Assembly (NCBI GenBank): GCA_019096065.1 | Contig: JAGUCH010000009.1 | Span: 1,498,001 to 1,562,000, forward strand | Source of the DNA: Paracyclopina nana | Lineage: Eukaryota > Arthropoda > Copepoda > Cyclopoida > Cyclopettidae | Direction of reading: 5' to 3' | Length of the DNA: 64,000 nt | Part shown: positions 21,477 through 31,754 of the stretch, piece by piece | Layout: the number at the start of each line of letters is the position of its first letter | Numbering within the stretch: the first letter of the stretch is position 1 | Notes under the pieces: model-generated | The model's input: only the letters and a program-made list of their open reading frames with translations | Told to the model about the DNA's origin: nothing | Database searches by the model: none | Made by a program: the position numbers and the translations under genes

Positions 21477-24102
21477 TGTATTAGTATGTAGAGGATGAGA
21501 AGCAATAGAATTCATTAACTGCATGAATATTATTACGTAAACACTCCCATCAACTTCTAATACGGATACAGCTGTGAGTACATATTTCGTATTCATGTAG
21601 TCTTTAAAAAATGATGGGAAAACCTTAAGCAATGATCTAACCAGAAAAGGGAACAAAAGAAAGCCCTTTTTACTGCTCTGCGAAATTTTTGTCATACAAT
21701 ATGCTGCTTTTTGAGGGAAAACACTTAGCGAAAGATACCTCGGGCGACATATGTATTTCTCTGCAAAACTGCTCTCAAAGTTTTGAGTTTTGCGAAAGAA
21801 GAACTTTTTACATAACCATCTTCAAGCTATTTCTACTGTAGTACAAAGAATCTTCTTTCATCCACGTTTTTGCCCAGAAAAAAAGTTTTTTGATATCCAA
21901 GAAAAAAAGCCCACATCAATTGGCAATCTGGATTTTTGCTCACTACTGCTTGTATACTGAAGTTACATAACGTCTCTTAATTTATTGCTTTTATAGAAGA
22001 TATTCCTTGAATGCGAGGATAAACGCTTAATTACATATAAGGCCAGTCCAAGAAAATAATGATTCGCACTTTGCTCAAAGCGAGCACTTGCGTGTCTTTT
22101 TTCAAGGAAACGCACATAGAAATGAGGTAGAAAAACAAAACAATTATAATTCATGCCAAGATAAATAAACTTGTGGTTTTCCCGAATATTCTTGACTTTG
22201 AATCCCCCAAAAATGATGTGGGATAAAAATGCCTTGACCTCTTTTTTCTCACGCCATCATAGACTTGAAGAATTCCGGCATTAAAATAAACCGACAAAAA
22301 TAAGGCTCATCCTTTTACAAAAAAAGAGCCACATTTATCGGTGATTCTGAAGTCATCTCAATTTACAGCAACAATCGTTGACATTTCCTGGTCCATTTTG
22401 TGTGAGCCATTTTGACGCACAATTTTCACACAGCATAAATAATCAAGCGGACGCAAAAATGAAGGTAATTTGCGGACGTTTCGTTTTTGGCAACTCCAAT
22501 GTAGAAGTTACTTCTCACAATAACCATTGCGGACTTTTCATTTTGTAAATAAGAGCAGAAATGATGGTAAAAAATCGATCTCATTTTGCGGTTGATCAAA
22601 AGCCTTTTGTAAAAGCTAGTTGTATAAAATATGGAGTTATTTTGGTGGGCTAAAATAATATAGGGGCTTCAATAAATCGATAAAGAAACCTTCATGATTT
22701 GCTGAAATCTTGTAGCTGCAGCTTTGTGATATTTTGAGCTACGTGAATAAAAAAGGGAATAAAGCGGTAAATCAATTACATTTTTTCAAATATTGCTGTG
22801 AAACAAAGAGGGCTATTTTTTGACTGCTACAAAACGTTTTTATTGCTTTTATTTACGAATTTGCTTGAATAATCATGGCAACAATAATCAAAACTAATTG
22901 ATTTCACAGTGCTGTTGTTCCAAATGCAGATCGTCAAATCAATGCAATATACTGACTTTTTCACTTTTCGTTGCGGTTCACTGTAATTGCGCAAACGATG
23001 ACCTAATTTGATGGATTTTTTTTTGCTTACCCTAGGGTAAATATTTGATTTTCTCATGATTTCTATTCACTATTTATCACTTTAGCACGTTATATCCAGA
23101 TAGAAGAGCTTTTTGCTAGTATGGCATGGTTGTAGCAATTTTTTTCCAAGTCATTCGTATTTAGCACGCCATTTCCAAATTCAGCTGGTTTTGCTACTAA
23201 ATCGCGTCGTGAACTTGAACTTGACGCAATGACGGCGTCTGCGTAACTGCTGCTGATGATGAGAGTCCACTGTGCGATCAACAGACGCAAGCAGACTATT
23301 ACAAAGCTGGCAAAAAATTTGACCCCTCTATATACCAATCAGAATTTTTGCTGAAAAGCAAAAAATTGCATCTCCGAACTATAAACAAATGAAAAAAGTG
23401 TAGATTTTAGAGCGGATCACTTTATTGAAAATATCCAGTTTTATTTGTGTTTTGGCCTGATTTCTTTGCTCTTTTTTTGAATATTTACATTTGGCTTTAA
23501 AAAAAGAAAGCTTTCTTCTGATCTACGTAAAACGAAACTTTTTTGCTTGTTCAATACGTACTTAAATCATTTTGATTAAAGCCTTGAAAAATTGAAAGCA
23601 CACTCTTGAAAAGAAGCGAGAAATCGCATAAGTGCATTTAATCAAGAACATAGCGTGAAAACTGCATTGACAATAGTCTGACAGGTGCAGAAATGCTTCA
23701 CTCGCTAGATTCCATTCTTAAAAGCCCGTATAAAAACTTTGTGGAAGATTCCTCTAATCTTGACCATTAAAAGTCATAAAATCAATACTTCGCTGCATTC
23801 TTCACCCGAATCATTCCGTCGCTTGTTTTGTTCCACAGTGGGAAAAGTGATTTCAACGCGCGGACAAAAACGGACGTACTTGTTGTTAAATATGTGCATG
23901 TCTTTTGACCGAGTGGAAAATATTTGACATTTAGCAAGCTGGCCATGCTCATGTAGTGCATTATTTTTTGAGGTAATTTGTCTTGCTTCATCATGATAGC
24001 AATTCATTTCTGGTCAAGCAAAAACAATAACAATAACCCAGTTGTTATAATTTTTTTCAGCAGGATTTTAGATGAACGCGTCTTTTAATGAGAGTTGCTG
24101 AC
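21477..24102. other. Intergenic / upstream of the secreted-protein gene
   Basis: No gene is recognised. On the minus strand a TATATAG box near 23326-23332 and a TATA-like string near 22625 are possible promoters for the secreted-protein gene, but neither is tied to a proven first exon. Confidence 0.35.
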
Positions 24103-24246
24103 CTTAAAACTTTTTGTGTTTCTGGTGTGGAGAAAGTTGACCCTGGCTCTCATTTGCTGATGAGACATCCAAATTCCTGAGAAACACATCCTTTTTCCTT
24201 GTGGCTCAGGCCTACGAGGCAAAAATCGAGATTGAGCCAACTGGTA
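24103..24246 (-). CDS. Candidate orphan internal exon (48 codons, phase 0-0)
   Basis: A 144-nt open stretch sits between a strong minus-strand acceptor (ATTTTCTTTCCAG) and a donor GTCAGC. It reads YQLAQSRFLPRRPEPQGKRM at its start and RNTKSFK at its end, with no stop and a whole number of codons. No family is recognised and no partner exon was found. It could be a real exon of an unresolved gene or a chance exon-like sequence. Confidence 0.25.
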
Positions 24247-24610
24247 CTGGAAAGAAAATTGTTCACATTTAATTTTCAAGGACATTTACTTTATATAGCT
24301 TCAAATGGTCAAATGTCACCATAAGTATACTAATGTTTCATACCAGATGCAGGTGTAATTCTCCCTCATCTTATATGATTAACACAACTATTGCGTCATT
24401 GATTAGGTCATAATTTCACTGGACCATGACAAAATTACATCAATTGGATCTTCATCCAGGTATACTTTATCCATGGTAATAACCTACTCTGTGGGAACCG
24501 AATTATTTCAATAAGCAGGGAAACGTTTCAAAAAAGAAATATTCCTTTCAATGTAAATCATGCGTTGCGCCCTAAATAAAGTCACACGGATCCAGACTTA
24601 ACTGGCTTAA

Positions 24611-25862
24611 TGCCCTGTTCATGTATTAAGAATGCCTGAAGGAATGGAAAAAATTGTCATAAGGAAAAGTGAATCTGTTGCTGACTGCCACTCTACGAGT
24701 TCAGCTTGGGGCCGAGCAGCGTTTTTAATGGCAATTTTTGCTATTTTGTCTCATGGTTTTCAGCATATTTCAAAACAAACCAGCTTTCATCACGTGTTTC
24801 TCTGATAAAAGATGAAATTTAACTTTTGATTTTGCGCAAAAGGACTAATATCCCGTTCATCTGCCCCCAAATTCCCTACAATAATGCATGCCGAACGCCT
24901 TACGGAAAGGAGAAAAATTGTCTTATGACAAACACAAAAGTAAACTTCTGCTGATGCTAATACTTTGGAAAAAAACGGGTCAATTTTAAGACTATTGAAA
25001 AGTAAACACTCAAAATTACATTTAAATTTCATTGCCAAACTGGTTACTTTTGAATCCATATTCATCACACAAATTCGTATGAACCAACTCAAAAATTGCA
25101 GAGTTATTACGTATAAGATATAGCAGAAATAATCAAAGTTTTTTCTGAATTTTGCCCTAAATTTGTTAACTCGATTCCTGGTTCAACTAGTTGAGAAGCC
25201 CTTCTTAAGTGGTTTGATAGCAAAACTCCTTTGCCTTATGACAATTTTTTACTTTCCGAAAAGCAACTTTGCACATATCCCGTTCATGTGCAAAGTGTCA
25301 TAAGGCAACGGAGTTTTGCTATCAAACAACTTAAGAAGGGCTTCTCAACTAGTTGAACCAGGAATCGAGTTAACAAATTTAGGGCAATATTACGATAAAC
25401 ATTGATAATTTCACCTGTTTCTTACATGTAATAACGCTGCAATTTTTGAGTTGGTTCATGTGAATTTGTGGGAAACATATTGATTCAAAAGTAACCAGTT
25501 TGGCTCTGAAATTGAAATAAACTTTGAGTGTTTACTTTTCAATAGTCTTAAAATTGACCCGTTTTTTCCTAAGTATTAGCATCAGCAGAAGTTTACTTTT
25601 GCGTTTGTCGTAAGACAATTTTTCTCCTTTTCATAAGGCGTTCGACGTGCATTATCGGAAGGAATTTGGGGGCACATGAACGGGATATAAAATGTGGAGC
25701 TCCTAGTAGCCAAAATTAGATTTGTTTACTTTCAGGTTGACTTAAAGTCGATCGGATTTTTTTAGTATCAGCTGGCGCTTGTCATAAGACAGTTTTTCTC
25801 CTTTCCTGAAGGTGTTTTTCGTGCATTTTCCTAAGGAGTTTGGAGCGTACATGAACAGGACA
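24611..25862. mobile_element. MITE, TGCCCTGTTCATG family, copy 3, interrupted by another element
   Basis: The outer termini match copies 1 and 2, with TAA at 24608-24610 and 25863-25865. Removing the inner element at 24849-25687 and one TAA leaves a 410-bp sequence that aligns with copy 1 across the junction (copy 1 reads AGGACTAAAATGTGG uninterrupted). This gives the relative age: outer element first, inner element later. Confidence 0.93.
24849..25687. mobile_element. 839-bp near-palindromic foldback element nested in a MITE
   Basis: Begins TATCCCGTTCATCTGCCCCC and ends with its complement (GGGGGCACATGAACGGGATA), with TAA duplications at 24846-24848 and 25688-25690. The whole element is nearly one inverted repeat: arms of about 415 bp meet near 25276, where the terminal motif TATCCCGTTCATGTGC occurs again in the centre. 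That internal terminus suggests two elements joined head to head or a duplicated solo end. No coding capacity. Confidence 0.92.
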
Positions 25863-25869
25863 TAAGCGA

Positions 25870-28435
25870 GTATATTAATTGATTTCTCTTTTGCCTATTA
25901 GAGCATTCTTTGGACATGAAAGCTCATTTGAAATAGGACTTGCGACAGATATTGCCATTCTTTCCCCAACAATCCTGGTATGTCAACATTCATGAGTATA
26001 CGAAAATAGGTATGCAGTGATACCATACTAGTTTATAGCAGAGCGATGGTGTATACCTCAAAAGACCTTTTTTGTGCCTTCGTGAATTATTCATCCCCCA
26101 TCAAAGCGCATACAAAATGGTAGCATAAAGAGCTAGTCAAAGCCAAAAATATTGATGGAAGCCTTCTTTCTCCGATTTCGGCCAAAAATGATAACAGTCT
26201 GTTCAAAAACTTGCAAAATACCTATGGAATCAGGTTTCTGATTGAGCTTTTTCTAAAATGGATTATGCTTGTGAAAGGTACAAAAAATTGCAGAAATCGT
26301 CAAAATGAATTTATCGGAAGAAAAAGCCGATTTAGCAGCAGCCTTGATTGTAACACCAAACTTTTTTCATGACTGTCATTTTGGGTGAAAAATTTGGACA
26401 GATTCTGTAAATAAGGTGAGATAAATTGCTGTAAGGTCAATGATGGTGCTTTAGTGGTCATCACTTTGATGAAGGTCAAAGCGCACTGTTCTCATCTCAA
26501 GATGTTTGCTGGCACTTCTAAAGCAGCTAATAAAGTGTCAAAATGGTTTTGCTCCAATCCAATCATTATTTCATGACTGAGCAATTTGCAAATTTCCATT
26601 TGTCATGGGCTGAACAAAGTTCTTCTTCCTTGTGTCTCTTAGCATAATTAACATTTACCGAGCACAAAAACCTTGAGTGCTAATCAAACATTTCCCTGAT
26701 TAAAGCTCAAACATAATTTTGGGCCGACTGCAAGTGCAAAAAAGAACTTTGCTTCATCATGAGTTCATGGAAACTTTCGTTCACTTGCGCTTTGATGTCC
26801 CCTTTTTCACTGGAACTTGCATTTTAATGAGCTAAAGTGCACTGTACTAAAGGTGATCTGTTCGTCTACTTCAGTCGGACTTACGTATTCATTCACTTAT
26901 GATATAACAATTCATCAAATAACTGCACATAGTTTCAAAGCAAAGATGCGTACACACCTGAATTTAAAGTCAGCATCAAAGTGAATCAATTACCCACAAG
27001 ATTTTGCTTTAGATGAACATCACATTAATGAACCGACTTCAAAAAAGTTCTATTCACCTTTTGGAAATATATATATGGTTATTTTTTTATATCCCTATAA
27101 ATGAGGCAAATTAGTGGTATGTCACATTAAAAGACGTTTGACATTGGATATGTTCCAAGAACTTGTGCACTTTTCAGGAAACTTCACTCGATTTTATTCA
27201 TGTCACAAAACTTGCTTCCCACAATAATACATATATAAACTAATGTTCCAATTATGGCGGTACCGCGAGTTTTGCTATATTGGTCTGCAGCTTTTTGTGC
27301 GGATAAAATTGAATCCAAGTCAAGGATATGGTTCAAAATTGAATAACAGCAATTTTAGGACAAAAGAGCGGCAATTTTCGTGGCTCGGTTCCCGATCTCG
27401 ATCCGTCATTTCTCAAGGCTTGATAATGTCAACAAACAGCTGACCTCTTGTCCACACACTCAAAATTCAGAATTAGCTCTTGTTAAGGCAACTTTTTTGC
27501 GGGAAAAGAAGCATCATCAAAGTTGCTGACAATTACATGACTGGCTTATTCAGTGATGGATCGGAAAAAAAGGTCAATACGGAAGTGCATACTTTGAATG
27601 CAGGTCGTAAAATTAGCATTTTTAATTGACACTGCCTTGCTAGATGTGTAGCTTATTATTTTTTGACGTTTTTCCATACCCCAAATTATTTTGCCATTCC
27701 ATTCCCGAATGATAATTACGAAAATGTCGATGCGTGGCGCAAAAAATGGGCAAATTATCTCGCCCCATCATATACAAGTAATGGGGTGGAGGATCGGCAT
27801 AGAAGCCATTAGGTGTACGCTTGTCTTCACATTTTTATGCATAAATCACTCTTTAATTTATGCCATTAAACTTGTGCATCTTTAAGGCTTAAACGTAAGC
27901 AGTTCTGCCAGTTTGGTTTTATCGTCATTCTGGTAGTTGGAATTTTATATTTAGCCTCAAGATACAAGCTTCAATTTGAAATATTCCAATTTTTCCTCGG
28001 ACACTTCTTGGCCTTGATTTATAATACTGGATTTTTTTTTCAAATTTGCAATGAATCTCTCGTGTGACAGTGCTGATTTTCAAGGCTTTTATGAATTGCC
28101 CAATGGGTAATTAGCATTGTCCCAAATGCTTCAATCATAATATTGCTGCTGCCTCTATTGAAATTGAGGAAGAAGATCAAACGTGTGCAACTGTACCACA
28201 AAATTTAAGGGCTCTTCTTCAACGTTGATGCTCCGGGCGATAACACGATCCTTATAAATGACCTTGCCTTTGAAGAATTTATCCGGCTCCTTGTAATAAT
28301 TTATTTGTCTGACAATTCAATCCTCAAGTGACTCATCAATTATTCACAGAGTAAAAGGTTAACTGCCCAGTTCATGTATAATACGAGTGCTTAAAAGTAT
28401 GAAATTGTGAATCTGATGCTGACCCTCAAGTTCAG
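25870..28435. other. Gene desert
   Basis: About 2.6 kb of AT-rich sequence with no gene, RNA or delimited repeat that I can support; a short AT dinucleotide stretch occurs near 27066-27075. Confidence 0.45.
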
Positions 28436-28440
28436 ATTGA

Positions 28441-28649
28441 GGCCCTGTTCACCTGGTCAGTTATTGGCAATATTTTGGCCAAATGTTACTAAAAAGTGGC
28501 CATTTTACGATTTTTTTGGCTATTTTTCCACTTTTGTTTATCGGCCTTATTAGGCAACACATAAGGCCATTTAATTTTTATCCTTATTTAGCTGTTGTTT
28601 TGCGTTATTTTCGCATAGCAACGGTAATAATAAACAGGTGAACAGGCCC
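28441..28649. mobile_element. MITE, GGCCCTGTTCACCTG family, diverged copy (209 bp)
   Basis: Termini GGCCCTGTTCACCTG and CAGGTGAACAGGCCC, flanked by TGA at 28438-28440 and 28650-28652. The interior differs strongly from the copies at 18803 and 30448, so only the ends are shared: a related subfamily moved by the same machinery is the simplest reading. Confidence 0.85.
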
Positions 28650-29257
28650 TGAGTACGAGTAGCCTTTTTTCATATTTAAAACTCTTCATGGTTTTTTTTA
28701 TATCTTAAGGCGCTGAAAAAATGAGAAAAATGGGCCGCGAATCAAGCTTATTTTAAGTGTGTCATTTCAGTGCAAATGATCGATCAAAAATTATCTCAAA
28801 CCTCAAAAATATGAGCATTTCACCGGTTTATGACATACAGCTAACTTCCTGTCTGTGTCCCATATTATAAGGTGATCTTCGACCTTTTCATACACCAACA
28901 ATTATACACCTCTCACCATTGTCTGCTTCAAACCTTTCAGCTTGATAACATTCGGTACATTAGCTCCCAAATGTGCCTTAATGGCCAATTTTACTGATGG
29001 CTTTAGTACAATTTGAGGCATTAATCTCCATATTGTGCACAGATTCAATGAATAAAGAATAAAATTACGCTCAAGCAAAACTATCACCTCAGTCATTCTG
29101 GTATATTTGAAATTGGAAAAAAAACTCTACACGGTGATGTACCCAATCTGGTATTATGTAAAAAGATGCTAGAAGCTTGTTCTCACAAAACTCAGTAAGG
29201 CAGGCGGTAAGCAAAGCAAGGCACTTTGGAAGCTCATAACTCAGTGAGTACTGAGCC

Positions 29258-29485
29258 GATTGGAACCAAATTTGGAGGTATTCATTAGAGCATATTGAAA
29301 AATGATCATGCAAAATTTCATCCGGATCGGAGAACTCTAAGGAGGTGGCTGATTTTTTTTCCTTTGCTTAACTGATTTGCCTCACTTTCAGTAAGGCGGC
29401 CTTAGCGTCCTCCGATCCGGATGAAAATTGGCATGAAGATTCTTCAATATGTCCTTATGAATTCCTCTAAATTTGGTTACAGTCC
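29258..29485. repeat. Imperfect foldback repeat, arms about 75 bp
   Basis: The arm running from TGGAACCAAATTTGGAGGTA through TTTCATCCGGATCGGAG is matched as its complement on the far side of 29340-29400 (CTCCGATCCGGATGAAA through TAAATTTGGTTACAGT), at roughly 80-85 % identity by eye. Element ends and target duplications are not clear. Confidence 0.75.
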
Positions 29486-29559
29486 ACAGAATTACCAGGG
29501 AAAGAGCATGACAAAGCTTGATGAGTAATTAATCAGCATATTTGTTGACACAATAAGCC

Positions 29560-29876
29560 GGGGGGTGCCTATACTAACCACTACTGTATTCATCACTACA
29601 CATTTATCACTACATGTTTGGTACATACATTTTAAGAACTACACTACTGGTATGGTAAAAGCTACTGTTTCAGCTACTTGAATACAATCCTATACTAGAT
29701 CGGAGCTACCAAATTTTAGCAGTGTATGTCATATTATAACAGTGTAGTTATTAATATTTCAGTTGTGTAAAGCTTAATTTTACTGCACAAAAGTGTAGTT
29801 TTTCATGTGTCAGTGGAGTAGTGGTTAAAAATTCGAGGGTAGTATGTCAGTACAGTAGTGATTATTATGTTTCCCT
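29560..29876. mobile_element. hAT-like MITE, 317 bp, 8-bp duplication
   Basis: Flanked by the identical 8-mer AATAAGCC at 29552-29559 and 29877-29884. Imperfect terminal inverted repeats share the core AACCACTACTGTA / AATCACTACTGTA, and the CACTAC/GTAGTG word recurs through the interior. The 8-bp duplication indicates a hAT-type transposase; the family differs from the element at 3366-3845. Confidence 0.75.
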
Positions 29877-30447
29877 AATAAGCCCCATTTCCGGTCAAAC
29901 AGTCCCAATGCTGCAAATGAAATGAAAAATGCCCTTGCGATCATACACACGTGCCCCACTAATGACATTCAATTGCCTGCATTATTCAATAATACCACAG
30001 CCTTGGTTATTTTTGGTTTCTGATGACCTAAAAGTTGCATGCTACGCATAGTTTAACCGCGTGCGCATATAGTACGTAATTTTGGGTCTGCTTTGCATGC
30101 GGATAAAGTTGTTTCGAGAATAATGCAGAGTTTACAGCCTGTAATTCATGGCAATGGCTGCAGGCCTGGTGACCTAGCATTACACATGCTACAACTTCTA
30201 CTCAAAGAAAAATGTGCTTTTCTGCTTTTTTTCTAATTTGCAATTTATTATGCTGAGTAATGAGCCTGTTCACTCAAGGTGAAATGACCAAGGGCAGAAA
30301 TGTTAAGTGAATTTGCATTAGTATCCCTGGTCACATTTCATCATCAAATGCCCAATTACTCCTCATTTGGAGAGAAGGTTTTGTGTGGTGTTCATCTACC
30401 GAGTCAAATTACGAATTCTAATAATATTTCTTCCCGAAGCTAATTTA

Positions 30448-30669
30448 GGCCCTGTTCACCTGCATTATTATCAGCAAAATAACGCGCGATATTATGATGA
30501 AATTTGCAAATATCTGGCATTTGTAAAATCATTTTTTAGATTTTGACTTCGGAGTCGGTCTATTGGTACCAAAAGCCATCCTACACCAATATAAAAATTC
30601 TCAGCTTCTCAGTATTTCTCTCCAATATTTAGCCAAAATAACGGCCATAATAAGCAGGTGAACAGGCCC
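30448..30669. mobile_element. MITE, GGCCCTGTTCACCTGC family, copy 2 (222 bp)
   Basis: Near-identical in length and sequence to 18803-19024, with TTA at 30445-30447 and 30670-30672. Confidence 0.9.
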
Positions 30670-30679
30670 TTAGTTAAGC

Positions 30680-31754
30680 ATTATTTCAATTTAAAAAAGA
30701 AAACTGAAAATTAACCGCGTTTTTCGCATTTTCATAAAATCTTGGTGACGAACTACTCAATTGACCAGGAAAATGAGCAAAACTGAACTTGTGGCAGCTA
30801 TAGCGCGCTCCACTTACGAAACTGGCTGCAATAGCAAAATACCAAGAGGAATGAATGAAAATCTAGATTATTTTGCCGTGGAAACTTCCATGGCTTTATT
30901 ATGTCAAAAACTTGCTTTTTTCCACCAAAAATACTCTTGTTGCGTGCTTTAGGCACAAAACAAAGGAGGCATGTTATGCACTTGCTTTCTTTCATATTAA
31001 CTCGCATGTAGGTGAATCCTGCTGCTGTATTGGAATACTATGTACTTACTTATACACTTAGATACAGTGTGAAGTGACATCCACAGATTTTGCCTCTCTC
31101 ACTCACTCTCACAAAAAAGCCTCTAAACTTTCCAGCCAGGAAGAGAAGCCACCAAATAATTCTCTAGTATCTTTAAAGAGCTTTGGAAACAAAAGTTTTA
31201 GTTGCTGGAAATTTCAAGCAAGGTCAACTTTCCATCAACTTTTCCTGAAGTAATCTGATTCCTCCAAACAGAATCTGAGATCATTTCCCACCATAATTTG
31301 ACAATGATAATCAATTGATAGGTGTAACATTGTTTAAGGATAAGTTTATACGCCCTCTAGAAACTCCATACATTGCTTGAATGATCCTAAAGCTGCCTTG
31401 AGGCCACACAGAATATTTGTAATTCTTTTTTTTATTGTGTGATATGGCAATGTTTTAGGTAATGAAAATGAGGTCAAGGCAATCACATGAAAGTGAGGGC
31501 AGGCGTGTTGGGTCAAGCATCCACTTTCAAGAACAGCGCCCTCTACAATATTTTAACTACTTAACTTTTACCATGTTTTTTTGCCTTCTTCAGCATAGAT
31601 AAACAGACTTTTCGACCTATCGCGTTATCTCTATACCCATGTCGATTTTTTTGGCGATTTCTAAGATGAACGGGGCTGTTTTGGCATTGAGCCAAGTAAA
31701 TAGCGCGAGCAGTTGATATGCTACAGCGGCGTTTTTGCCAGGTTCACTCCAATC
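30680..31754. other. Region upstream of the SmydA-like gene
   Basis: No separate gene is seen. It should hold the promoter of the downstream SET/MYND gene, but no TATA or initiator is clear enough to call. Confidence 0.4.
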
